From: Flaccisagitta enflata
Lineage: Eukaryota > Chaetognatha > Sagittoidea > Aphragmophora
DNA: 64,000 nt
Assembly (NCBI GenBank): GCA_965153355.1
Contig: OZ231127.1
Coordinates: forward strand, 32,550,001 to 32,614,000
Direction of reading: 5' to 3'
Position 1 is the first letter of the stretch; each line of letters starts with the position of its first letter. The notes under the pieces are model-generated. The model ran no database searches, had not been told where the DNA came from, and saw only the letters and a program-made list of their open reading frames with translations. This document shows positions 22,187 to 32,772 of the stretch, piece by piece. A program made the translations under genes and the position numbers.

Positions 22187-23035
22187 GCAGGAAGGGAAGG
22201 AAGGAAGGGAAAGAAGGAAGGGAAAGAAAAAGAAAGAGGAAAAGGGAAGGAAGAAAAAAAGAAAAAGGGAAAAAAGAAAGAGAGAAAAAAAGGGAAAGAA
22301 AAAAAAAAAAAAAAAAGGAAAAAGAAAGAAAAAAGAAAAGGAAAAAAAATGAAAGAAAAGAATGCAAAAAGAAAAAGCTAACGGGGAAATGGAATATTGG
22401 CAGGAAGTAAAGAAAAAAAAATGGTTGTCAAAAAAAAAAAAAAAAAGGAAGGGAAAGAAAAATAGAAGGAAAGAAGAAAGGATGCAAGGAAGGAATAGAA
22501 GGAAGGCAGGAAGGAAAGAAGGATGAAATGGAAGAAAGGAAAGTAGAAAGGTAGAAAGATCCTCCCTGCCCTTTCTTACTTTCTTTCCTCCCTTTCCTCT
22601 CTCCCCTCCTTCTTTCCTTCCTGTCTTCCTTTTATTTGTACCTTCCACCCTTTCTTCCTTCCTTCCTTCCTTCCTTCCTTCCTTACTTCCTTCCTTTCCT
22701 TTCATCCCTTCCTTTCCTGTCTTTCCTTCCTTCCCTCCCTTCCCTGTCTTTCCTTCCTTCCCTTCCTTCCCTGTCTTTCCTTCCCTCCCTTCCTTCTCTA
22801 CCTTCCCTTCTTTCCCTTTTTCCCTCCTTCCTTCCCTTCTCTTTCTCATTTCCTTTCTTTCCTAGCTCCATTTTCTTCCTTCTCTCTTACCTTCCTTGCT
22901 TCCCTCCTCCCGTTTCTCTGTTCCTTCCTTTCCTCCCTTTCCTCCTCTCTTTCTCCCTACCTTCCTTCCTTTCTTCCTTCCTTCTTTCTTTCCTTGCTGC
23001 TTTCCTTCCTTCTATTCCCTCCTTCTTCCTTCCTT
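22187..23035. repeat. Strand-switching purine/pyrimidine tract
   Basis: From 22187 to about 22560 the plus strand is purine-rich (AAGG/AAAG). It then switches abruptly to pyrimidine-rich (CCTT/TTCC) up to 23035. All frames here are low-complexity artefacts. Confidence 0.9.
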
Positions 23036-23038
23036 TTT

Positions 23039-23515
23039 GGGCAGCGGCCCCAAAGGGCCAATGTCCTGTAGGACACAGGGGTGAAGTTCCAGACATCCGT
23101 ACGTCCGTTTGTCCATCTGTCAGGCCTCAAATCAGCCGTCTTTGGCCCCAAATCAGCCCTCTCTGGCCCATAAGCAGTCCTATCAGGCCCAAAACTCAGC
23201 CCTCTCAGGCCCAAAATCAGCCCTCTCACATTCAAAATCAGCTCTCTTGTGCCCAAAATCAGCCCAAAAAGGCCCTAAATCAGACTTGTCAGGCCCAAAC
23301 TCAACTATCTTAGGCCTAAAATCAGTCCTCTCAGACCTAAAATCTGACCACTCTGGTCTCAGCCCTTAAAATAACCCTCTCAGGTCTCTGTCCTCATCCC
23401 TGATCTCATTACTGTGCTCCAATCAATCAAATCAGCCCTTAAATACAACTTCTCAGGACGTCTGGAAATTCATTTCTGTGTCCTGTAGGACATAGGCACT
23501 TTGGGGCCGCTGCCC
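23039..23515. mobile_element. Family G element with inverted GC-rich ends and a 20-bp minisatellite
   Basis: Left end GGGCAGCGGCCCCAAAGGGC...GTCCTGTAGGACACAG (23039-23096) is inverted at 23460-23515 with some decay. Between them lie about 15 units of a CAGCCCTCTCAGGCCCAAAAT-type minisatellite. The block after 23515 (CACTCCA...AGCTGGGCATC...GCTGACCATGTGTGATCC) is the family's outer segment. Confidence 0.8.
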
Positions 23516-23806
23516 TGCTCACACTCCATTTTTTCAGCTGATCACTCCAAGCTGGGCATCAGGTACTGCTGACCATGTGTGATCCTTTCCTTTTCTCCCT
23601 TCCTTAAAAAAAACAAAAAAGTCAAAAATTTAAAAAGGACAGATGGATAGACAGATGGACCAACAACGATGTATAGTTCTAGAGTACTGTGCTTCTATTT
23701 ATCTAAGACAGCGGAAAATTGACGCAAAAATCATACGCGTTTCTGGCAGGAAGGTACCGCTTGAGAAATTTTGCTCGCAGGAAGCAAAAAATTTTGCCGG
23801 GCCCTG

Positions 23807-24067
23807 CTCGCTAAAGTATCAATATTTTGAGAAATTTTTTTAGGGAACATTGCTTAAAATAAAATTTGCTACAACTTTCCCACAGTATGTTCTGTAAGAA
23901 TGTCGCTCGTTAAGCGGTTGCTAGGGGTTGTCACACATGGATACGCTCCCTAGCAACGGCCAAACGAGCGACATTCTTACAGAACATACTGTGGGAAAGT
24001 TGTAGCAAATTTTATTTTAAGCAATGTTCCCTAAAAAAATCTCTCAAAATATTGATACTTTAGCGAG
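23807..24067. repeat. 261-bp near-perfect palindrome
   Basis: The left arm, from CTCGCTAAAGTATCAATATT through AACTTTCCCACAGTATGTTC to CGGTTGCTAGGG, is repeated in reverse complement from CCCTAGCAACGG to AATATTGATACTTTAGCGAG. The arms are about 118 bp long around a centre of about 24 bases. Related sequence lies at the window start. Confidence 0.9.
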
Positions 24068-24220
24068 AATACATGGAAATGTGTTTCCATGGCAACCAGC
24101 TATCATGGGGAATTAATCATCCTTTGATTAGTCTATGATCCAAATATCGCTCCCCTGCCTTCATTCGTCTTTCCACAATGCTTGCCCCCGTTATCTCAAG
24201 TCTAGACGAGATCTACTGTA

Positions 24221-26045
24221 CAAACCGACGGACCAACCATCGTCACATTACCAGGCGTGCCATGAAAACCTAGGAATTTGCCCAATCCGTCCTTGAATGA
24301 TAAATACTGCCGAGTGCCGACTGATCGACCGATCGACTAACCAACGTCCTTGAGAAAGATGCACGCTACTGAAAATCTGATTTCGTGTCCAAATTCAAGT
24401 TAAATCCAGGGACACGTTTTTGCTAATTATGTTTACGGCGTTTTATTTGAAGATTTTTGATGAGTGTTTTCTGCACGAATCTTTCCGGTTTGTTGATTTG
24501 ATCCCTTCCCGAGATAAAACTTGATTGATATCCACATTATTCACCTTTCTTTTGAATTGGTCAGAACATGATATTTTGTGGGTCAGATAAGGACAACAAC
24601 GCCGATGAGGCAAAAACGGAAGAGCTAGAATGGAAACAGTTGTAGTTGTACTCTGCAATGATTAACAACGGATGTCAAGGAACCAACCAATTCTATCTGT
24701 CATTGGCAAATTTCAGTTTTTGCGGTTAAAAAAATCATTAGTAACAGGGTGAGCATAAAATTTCGTACTTGGTCTGTAGCTTGAAAACTATACTTGTTAT
24801 GGGAGTCATGACCTAAAATTTGAGTTAGTCAGTTAGTCATGCCAAAAGTAGAAACTAAGAACAGCTGATAAAATTTCCATACATAGCCATGACATGTACC
24901 TAAGAAAAAAATGAAATTCGATTTCGACATGATTTTATTTGCAGGTTGGTTTAGCAAAAAGGATGTTGGGCAACTTTTATAGACATCTGGATAGAATGTT
25001 TGTCAAAAAGCTAAAAGGGGAGAAGTTAGGTAAAAGGAGGACCGACCACTGACCGACCGACGGACCGACTGATTGGGACTGACAGGCAGAGCGTAGCACG
25101 ACTAAAAAGAAAATTCGATTTTGACATGATTTTATTTGCAGAGCTGTTTCTATTCAAAAAGGATGGTTGTTGCAACTTTTATGGCCCCTAGATAGAATGT
25201 TTGAGAATAAATGTATCAAGGGGAGATAGTTAGGTCATCTAGGAGGAGATTCAGTTAACAAAAGTGATAAGTTATCAATCAAATTAAGACAAAAGATGCA
25301 TGTTTTTTCACCAAAACAGATATCGGTTGTGACTTTCTACTTATGTCCCTGTTGGTCTGAAAATGTATTCGGCTGTCTACCATTCATCATTTTTCATTAT
25401 CTTAAGTATGAAAAATAACCTAGTTTTTAATTTTGAATATTAACTTGAAAGAATTTCTACAAATATAGGTGTCTTTTCTGTAGATATGATGGCCAGTACG
25501 AGATTTTTTGCACACCCTGTTATTGACATGAAGGGACCAAACTTCTTATATTCATTTTACACGAATTTCCGTTTTTCTGAGGTCCGTAAAGGCGGGTTGT
25601 TACTTGCGATAACGTCTTTGCGTATCAGTTCATCTTTTTTAACTTCCAACTTTCTAACTAGAAATTTACATTGTTTTTGATGATGCCTGCCTTTCTTTCT
25701 ACTTTCAACTGGAATTGAAATTCACTGACAATGAGAACCATGATGGCAATCAGTCAAAACCGAGTTGAGACTTGAGTGGCCCGAAGAGCCAGGATGAAAT
25801 AAAGATGCGTTGATTCATTCTTTAAAGCCGTTATGACTTCGCTTTAGAATTAGACGGATGGAGTTATCGCAGTTGATCTTGGACTTGATTTCATTAGCCA
25901 AAAGTGCCAAAGTTTTTTCATGATTTTTCGTGGGTATTAAGTAAATTCTTTTGCTATTCCTATGAATAGAGAGAGAGGCCTATTAAATCTTCTTGCCAAT
26001 TCATCTTTAATTAGCTTTTGAATTTACCACCATTTTATAAATCTG
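24221..26045. other. No gene seen; one family H fragment at 25040-25110
   Basis: A (GACC/GACG) tract followed by GCGTAGCACGACTAAAAAG at 25040-25110 is a family H tail fragment. Around it, AAAATTCGATTTTGACATGA occurs twice (about 24911 and 25109), so the fragment lies in a local direct repeat of about 200 bp. I see no supported exon. Confidence 0.5.
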
Positions 26046-26046
26046 A

Positions 26047-26178
<132 letters not shown>

Positions 26179-26332
26179 TTAACGACTATGAAGAGGTCCA
26201 CAGGAAATCCACAGATTGTTTCTATGTTAAAACGAAATAAAGTAGACTATGAACATATAAACTGTCGTTTGATTAATTTGCATTAGCCAGTTGATCTAAG
26301 CTATACACTACAATTAGAATTAAATAGATATA

Positions 26333-26667
26333 CCGTATTTTTTCTAAAAAGGGCCCCGGGCGCTTTTGAAATTGAAATATGACTTTGCTTTTTAACCCTC
26401 CAATTAGCGCCCCTTTGTATTGTAGATGAACTGTCATTCAGTCCAACTTTTTCATGAAAGGCTATCAAAATGATAAATTAGACTCAGAATAGAGATATTG
26501 ATTGCATATATCTGTTTGAAAGTAAGTAAAAATGGCTTTTTGTGTTGTGTTTTATCATCATTTTACTTATTATCTCTGTCCAAATCTTTTTTGAAGAGTG
26601 TGACACTAAGAAAAAAAAGGGGGGGGGCGCTTTTTGGAGGGGGGGGCGCTTAATGGAAAAAATACGG
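26333..26667. mobile_element. TA-flanked MITE, 335 bp
   Basis: Ends CCGTATTTTTTC and GAAAAAATACGG are flanked by TA; subterminal GGGCGCTTTTG and GCGCTTAATGG pairs extend the inverted symmetry (AGCGCCCC near 26405, GGGGGGCGCTT near 26620-26650). No coding frame is present. Confidence 0.75.
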
Positions 26668-26669
26668 TA

Positions 26670-27656
26670 TATATTAAATATAAAGAATTATATAGATTTT
26701 AAAAGAGTCATTTTTTCGTTACTTGTCATTATTACAATCAACAAGTGAGTAAGCTATAAATCGCGGAAAAATATTCGCTTTGCAGTGGAAAATGATTTTT
26801 ATGCTACAATGACAATGATTTTGATCAAAGACATTCTTACTTAGGACAACGATATAGCCGACAATTTGGAGAAAAAAATTTTTTTTTTTGGATTTGAAGA
26901 TGTAATCATGAAACAATTGGTGTCTTTCGAAGACATCTTTAATGGACACAATAAAAATAAAGAGGGCAAGCAGGCAAATAGGTGCGTCTTCTACTTGTGG
27001 TTAAACGCCGTTTACCTAAACGGGATTTACAGAAGTTCTCTGACGCATCTGTAAAATCAGTACAAAATGCGATTTGGTTCATGTCTCAAATTGTATCCTT
27101 TGCAATTTTGATAAAAAAAAATCGCGGAAAAGAATATCATCTGTAATCTTCTCAATTTCATGGTACATTTCAGCGGCGTGTAAGAGGGACTGCAGCTGAA
27201 GTACCTAGCCTAATTACAGTTGGGCTTCACTAGAGCCTATGCCAAGGGACTAAGCAAAATCATGCCTTATGATGAAGCTGCCTTATTGCAAATATACAAA
27301 TAACTACAAAAATCTCTCATGGGACCACATGTCAAATGCCATTTTGGCGGGCATGCTTTAATAGCGCGTGCGCTCTAGCGGGGCTCCACTGTAAGTTGTT
27401 TTTTTTTAAACAACAATATCATTTTCAGTTAATCATAAGAAATTTCGCTAACAAGTTTTTAGGCGCTACAAAGCACCTCTATAACTGGCTGTGTCCGTTG
27501 GTCGGTCTGTCGGTTGGTCGATCGGTCGGGTAACGCATTCGTTCGACGATCCACACGTCGCACCTTATGGGCCTACTTGGCCTTGTTCTTAAGAAGTAGA
27601 ATTTGTTGGGACTCAGACCTTGTCTTGCAGTCCCAAAATTAAAGGCTCTACGCGTC
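26670..27656. other. No gene; contains a repeat shared with 58720-58835
   Basis: The segment 27470-27590 (ACCTCTATAACTGGCTGTGT, GTTCGACGATCCACACG, GGCCTACTTGGCCTTGTTC) has a relative at 58720-58835 and ends like family H. The remainder is AT-rich and shows no exon. Confidence 0.45.
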
Positions 27657-27874
27657 TTACGCATTCCATGGTGTTGGGAATATGGGAAATGGGGGCTCAG
27701 TTGGTAGCGAATCTTCAAACTCTCTGATCAACTCAATCCTCCAGTTGATGTAGAATCCCAAGCCGATCCAAAGGCCGATTCCGAGGAAAATGGAGAGGAT
27801 TGACATCTGCTTGGATTGTTGCGCTTGCTGGAGGGCTAATTCACGATTGCCGAGTCTCCGGTAAGCGTCACTCG
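27657..27874 (-). CDS. CD225/dispanin membrane protein, exon 2 (C-terminal)
   Basis: The exon starts after the acceptor ACATGTACACAG (AG at 27876-27875) and runs to a stop at 27659-27657. Its first two bases complete the alanine codon begun by exon 1. It encodes SDAYRRLGNRELALQQAQQS, the conserved post-TM1 loop of CD225 proteins (G-[DN]-x3-A-x2-S/A pattern), then a second hydrophobic segment SILSIFLGIGLWIGLGFYIN and a short acidic, Pro-rich tail. Exons 1 and 2 sum to 759 coding bases (253 codons). CD225/dispanin proteins (the IFITM, PRRT and SynDIG families) are small membrane proteins with a re-entrant and a transmembrane helix. The function of this one is unknown. Confidence 0.85.
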
Positions 27875-28403
27875 CTGTGTACATGTGTGGGTGGAAAGAA
27901 ACAAACAACGAACATGAAAATACTCCATGCCATGCAAAAATTGTCAGCTTTTATTTATAAACAAATCATCCCATGAGCCCATCCCAAATCATCATATCCA
28001 TGAGCTTTTTAAAGATCTTCAAAAAATCTACAAATCTAGACCAAGCAGAACTTTATAGCTTGATTCCTTTTCAAATGACATTACTATCTAGAGCATAAAT
28101 ATATCAACAAAATCAGAATTAGTTCATTAGTCAATAAAGGGTTTAGAAAAAAATCTATAGAATAAGCTATGACAGCTTCCCTCCGAAGGCAACATTTGTG
28201 TTCCAAAAAGGGTAAAAATGGAAATTGTAAATGAATGGAAATAGAAAAACAGGTGAATGAAAGTGATTCAGATGGCTCAGACATAATATTTAAAGGAAAC
28301 ATTTGCATTCATTTAGAAAAAAAGACCAAGTTTAGCCAATGTTTCTTAAAAAAATTTATTGAAAATTTCTATTTTTTTTATTTTTGGTCACATACAGGGG
28401 GTC

Positions 28404-28795
28404 GGTCTAAATTCTAAATTTGCATAAAAAAAGAAAAAATGAAAAAACAAAGAACATAGTTCTCTTACTAAATCGATTGCAGAGAGAACTATGTTTTTCA
28501 AAATGCAAAATTTCCCCATGTTTGGCTTTCTTAGAATTTAGACCACAGAAAATGAAAAAAATTGTAAGCAGAAATTTGCTGAAAACTGTCATTTCTCTGT
28601 TTGTTTTCATTAGAATCGCATTGTTAAAATCACTTTTTTGGTCAGAATATGATAAAATGGTATATACCAAGTGTCTTTAGAGACAATTTGTCCACTCAAA
28701 GCATTCCAGCTTCATTATTGTCCTGAAAATAATGCAAAAAGTATGGTGAAACACTTTATTTTCCTTCGAAAATTTGCCGTCCTATATAGTTAGTT
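28404..28795 (+). repeat. Family S double-palindrome element, copy C
   Basis: Outer arms GGTCTAAATTCTAA (28404-28417) and TTAGAATTTAGACC (28531-28544) are perfect complements. The inner stem ACATAGTTCTCT (28454-28465) with AGAGAACTATGT (28483-28494) is also perfect. The ~250-bp segment after it, ending in CGAAAATTTGCCGTCCTATA, is shared with copies A, B and H. Confidence 0.8.
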
Positions 28796-29836
28796 TTACC
28801 ATTTCAAGCCTCTGTGGGGATTTTCTATAAAATTTAGGACAAATATTTAGTACAAATGTGTGATAACTTCCCATGCCTTCAATGTGTTTTAGACCATTCC
28901 TTTGTCACCACCCTGTTCTTGCTTTTGTGTCATTTGCCCTCACAATAACTCAGTGTGGTTGAAGTAAACCAAGAAAGTGTTTGGCGTTGTATCTGGGACA
29001 AAAAGTCAGATGAAGAAACCTCCAATCATTCTGAAAAGAAACTATTTTACCACAATCAGAAATAAAAAAGAAACAAGATGCAATATTTACACAATTTTTT
29101 TAATGAGGTGTTAATTGTATTTTGCTTCTCATTTCTAAACGCCTTGAGCTAGATAAATGCGGTTTACGGCATTGCATCAGAAATTTGAAGTAGTTTCAGA
29201 ATCTCACTGATTTACATATTGATTTGTTATTTTTAGTAGAATTATTGCTCTGTAAATGCTTGTTGATATACTTATGCTCTAGATAGTAGTTTGAAGTGAA
29301 TCAGTCATGTTTTCAAGCAATGAAAATATCATCATTTTTTGCTGTTTTTCCCAAGGTAATTTTGATATGTACTACTTCAAATCAATGTCACGCCTAAACA
29401 AAAAGAGCTAGAAATCTGAGATTGGTCCCAAATTAAAGAAAACTAAAAATCCTTTAATAATCTCACTGATAAAAGGTTCTTATCTGCTATGGAACATACA
29501 AAAGACTTGTGACAAAACCTGAAACTTATTTTTGCGCCGCACTGTAATTCATGATCGTTTTTATAAGAAGCTAAAATCTTAATCAGATCAAACCTGTACC
29601 AAATGTATCTAGCTTACCTTGTTGAATCACAAAAAAATGTTTTTGTTTGTTTTGATAAATATAAAAGAGGCGTATTGGCACAGCTCAAAACAAAAATGCT
29701 TCAATTTTCTGTTTTCTTTTACATCAAAACTTTTATTTTTTGGTCCAAATTTTTCACTATCTCATTTAAAAGCAATAAAGTCTGTTTCAAATGATCTGAA
29801 GCGTTCTGCAATGAATGAATTCGGTTTGAGACGATA

Positions 29837-30192
29837 ACAAGGCCAACACCTGCACCTATAAGTCGCGTGCGAGACATAAAAACTTAAGATGACTTTTATT
29901 GACTCAAGATGACTTAAAATGACTCAGGACAACTTTAAATGGCTTAGAAAGATCTAAAATGACTGAAATGACTATTTTGACCTATTTGACTTAAGTGACT
30001 TAAAATAACTTAGAATGACTTAGAATAACTTAGAATGACTTAGGATGACTTAGAATGACTTAGGATGACTTAGAATGACCTAAAATGATTTAGAATGACT
30101 AGAAATAACTAAAAGTATAATAAAAAGTAAAGTGTGACGGACCAACGGACCGACAAAGCGGGTTGTAGAGTCGCGTGCACGCGACTAAAAAA
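29837..30192 (+). mobile_element. Family H element carrying a decamer minisatellite
   Basis: Head ACAAGGCCAACACCTGCACC, TAAGTCGCGTGCGAGA, then about 22 units of an AGAATGACTT-like decamer (29885-30110), AAAAAGTAAAGTGTGACGGA, and tail GTAGAGTCGCGTGCACGCGA then CTAAAA. It lies in the dispanin intron. The copy at 59912-60101 is a shorter member of the same subfamily. Confidence 0.85.
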
Positions 30193-30357
30193 GGTCATTG
30201 GAAGAATGAGAGATTTTCATTCAATATCAATTTCCAATTTACTGCGTCCGTTGAAGCGGGGTTTAATGTCTTTATCAAAATATCCGCACTAATGATAATT
30301 AAAATGAAATGGTTAAGAGCATTCCCGATAAAAGATTGAAAATTTATCATAACATAC

Positions 30358-30901
30358 CTCTCGCGCTTCTCAGGGCGCCGACCCCCACCAGCCAACAGCA
30401 GCAAAAAGTCGTAAAGTACGCCAAACCGGTGTAATTGGGAACTTCCTCCTTCGGGATTTCAGCCGGCCTGGCAGTAACGTAGATCACATCTCCGGCCCTT
30501 CTGGGTGGCAACGTGATCACAGTGGGCGGCCCCGCTACGTTGGGCGTTGCCGCCACATAAGGTGGTGCGGCCATATAGGGTGGTGCCGCTACGTTGGGCG
30601 GCCCTGCTACATTGGGCGTTGCCGCCACATAGGGTGGTGCGGCCATATAGGGCGGTGCCGCTACGTTGGGCGGCACTCCCATGTTGGACGGTGCCACTAC
30701 ATGGGGTGGCGACGCTATGTTGGTTTGAATGCTGAGCGGCATCGCTGCATTGCCCATTCCAAAATCACCGGGATGATTGTAGACCGGAGCGTTGGACGGA
30801 GGCTTAAGGCACGCTAGCCAGTCAGCCTGAGCCTGATCGTTGTTTACCGCGCTGTACGCGGGTGGTGGACCCGCTTCAGCTGGCTTCTCTTCGGACGACA
30901 T
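30358..30901 (-). CDS. CD225/dispanin membrane protein, exon 1 (N-terminal)
   Basis: I choose the ATG at 30901-30899 (MSSEEKPAEA); codons upstream lack an ATG. Residues 1-30 carry a PPPAY (PPxY) motif of the type bound by WW domains of NEDD4-like ubiquitin ligases. Residues ~60-135 are Pro/Ala/Val-rich and include a 23-residue unit (PPNVAAPPYMAAPPYVAATP...) repeated twice, the product of a coding minisatellite. The C-terminal ~25 residues are the first CD225 hydrophobic segment, PNYTGLAYFTTFCCCWLVGV, with a Cys-Cys-Cys cluster typical of palmitoylated CD225 proteins. The exon ends GCGCGAGAG before donor GTATGTT, in phase 1, matching exon 2. The Pro-rich N-terminus makes it more PRRT/dispanin-like than short-IFITM-like. 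Confidence 0.85.
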
Positions 30902-30972
30902 GATCTGCAATTTGGAGTTTTTATTTCTAATCAGTTCATCTTTTTATCATATCAAAGTGAATCAGATTTAAC

Positions 30973-31099
30973 AGCAAGGCTGTATACACGGCAGCATTAG
31001 TCGCGGACGGGTGGGCAGGAGCGGAAAATCTCTTTGTGACCGACGGACGGACGGACCGACGGACCAACCGAAAATTGGCTTGGCGTGTCCGCGACTAAT
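30973..31099 (+). mobile_element. Family H element, short copy just upstream of the dispanin start
   Basis: Head ACAGCAAGGCTGTATACACG, TAGTCGCGGACGGGTGGGCA, GACGGACGGACGGACC, tail GGCGTGTCCGCGACTA. It lies about 70 bp upstream of the gene's start codon, so it may overlap the promoter or 5' UTR. Confidence 0.75.
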
Positions 31100-31608
31100 A
31101 ACCGTCAGAAAATTTTTTGAATTACCTTTATTATTTGTCTTTTTGTAGTGTTTTATGTCATTTATGTAATTGACATTTAAGGCATGTAATTGTAAAGCAC
31201 TGTTGTACTGCGGCTCTCTAGCACTGCCCCTGCTCGACCGTCCGCGACTGTTTCCCTGTCTTGGGCTTTTCAATTTAACCCCCCATCCTGTCCCTGACAT
31301 GGCAGGAATTCAGCTAAAAGATCAACGAATACAGTGGACAGATTGACACAAGATGTTGACATTTTGGCAGAATAAAAGGAAGGCAGAAAGGGCGAAATAC
31401 AGACCAGCCGATGGCAGATTAAACAAAAGCATAACGGATTTATGGACCGACGGACTGAAGGTCGCGAATTTAGAAGCAGAATGTAAAAAAAAAACAAGTT
31501 CGTATCGATATATCCTGTTGCTGTGTGGATCGTTAAGGGCAGAAGCTAACAATTTCTAAATGGCGTTTCCAAGGTGGCGTGCTCTCAAATTTATGGATGA
31601 ACTGTTTT
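31100..31608. other. No gene seen
   Basis: The stretch contains GCCCCTGCTCGACCGTCCGCGACTGTTTCCCTGTC (31228-31262, a family H head-like fragment) and short unsupported frames. Confidence 0.4.
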
Positions 31609-32189
31609 TTGGCGGCGGTTCCGAAGGGGCCGATGACCAATGCTTTCTTTTTCTTCCTCTCCTTCTCCTCTGTCCACCCCACTCCTTCAGGTGTCAAAAC
31701 CCAAATTTTGCCAAATTCTGCCAAATCTTCCAAATTATGCTAAATTTTGCCAAATTATGCTAAAATTCCAGACTCAAGGCCCATATCCTAGCCTCAAGGC
31801 CAAAATCTGAGCCTCGTGGCCCAAATTCTATCCGCAAGGCCCAAATTCCATCTTCAAGGCCTTAATCCCAGCCTTAAAGCCAGAATCCCAGCCTTAAAGC
31901 CGGAATCCCAACCTCAAGCGCAAAATCCAGGCTTGAGGCCCAAACCTCAGCCTCAAGGCCCAAATCCCGGCCTCGAGGCCTAAATCCCAGCCTCAAAGCC
32001 CAAATGCCAGCCTCAATAACAAAATCCAGACCTAAGGCCCAAATTTCAGCCCTGAGGCCCAAAGTCCCAGTCCTCAGACTTAAATCTCAGCCCAAAGGCC
32101 CAAATCCCAAACACTAGAAGGAGGAGGAGAAATTTCCTCACGTGTGAAATCATAAGTCATTGGCCCCTTTAGGGCTGCTGCCCTGCTGA
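31609..32189. mobile_element. Family G element, diverged, with a 19-20 bp minisatellite
   Basis: Left end GGCGGCGGTTCCGAAGGGGC (31610-) and right end GGCCCCTTTAGGGCTGCTGC (-32182) are decayed versions of the family's inverted ends. Between them are about 18 units of an AGCCTCAAGGCCCAAATCCC repeat (31745-32110). Its right edge abuts a truncated LTR-retrotransposon leader at 32190. Confidence 0.7.
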
Positions 32190-32370
32190 GATCGTTTACG
32201 GTCTGATTTCCTATCAAACTCCTGATGCGTAATCGCGAGAACTGACTCCACTGTCGAGCTGCGCTATTGAGTTGGAACGTACACCCGCTTATAACGAATT
32301 GTTGAGATGAGCGGTCAAGTTGTCCGCGAAATCAGTCTATTCGTGGAATCCTGATGGACAGAGGAAAGGA
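32190..32370 (-). mobile_element. Truncated second copy of the BEL/Pao element's leader
   Basis: This segment is essentially identical to 41937-42117, the untranslated leader next to the 5' LTR. After the insertion at 32371-34139 the match resumes at 34140 and runs into the LTR at 34157. The minus-strand order is therefore LTR, internal region, LTR, partial internal region: a tandem element cut off at 32190. Confidence 0.85.
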
Positions 32371-32737
32371 ACAAGCCCAACAGGCCAACAGTCGCGTGCT
32401 AAGTTACACAAAACTATACAACTTCATACTACACACAACTACATAACTTCATACTACATACTACTTACTTACTTACTACATACTTACATACTACATACTT
32501 ACTTACATACTTACATACTTACATACTTACATACTTACATAGTTACATACTTACCTAATTACATACTTACATATTTACATACTTACATACATACTTACAT
32601 ATTTACTTACATACATATATACATACTACATACTTACATACATACATACTTACATACATACTTACTTACATACTTACATACTTACATACTTACTTACATA
32701 CTTACATACTTACTTACATACATACTTATATACATAC

Positions 32738-32772
<35 letters not shown>

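Larger units (their letters stand above)
21969..24218. mobile_element. TA-flanked inverted-repeat element, 2.25 kb, with nested repeats
   Basis: Ends CAGTAGATCTCGTCTAGACT... and its exact reverse complement are flanked by TA (21967-21968, 24219-24220), the signature of Tc1/mariner-type insertion. The inverted repeat continues with mismatches for about 150 bp (GATAACGGGGGCAAG, then GTTGCCATGGAAAC). Inside are a purine/pyrimidine tract, a family G element and a 261-bp palindrome. No transposase is seen. Confidence 0.8.
27875..30357 (-). other. Intron of the CD225/dispanin gene (phase 1, GT-AG)
   Basis: Donor GTATGTT at 30357-30351 and acceptor AG at 27876-27875 define a 2483-bp intron interrupting an alanine codon after its first base. 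It contains a family S element (copy C) and a family H element with its own decamer array. No other exon is seen within it. Confidence 0.8.
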
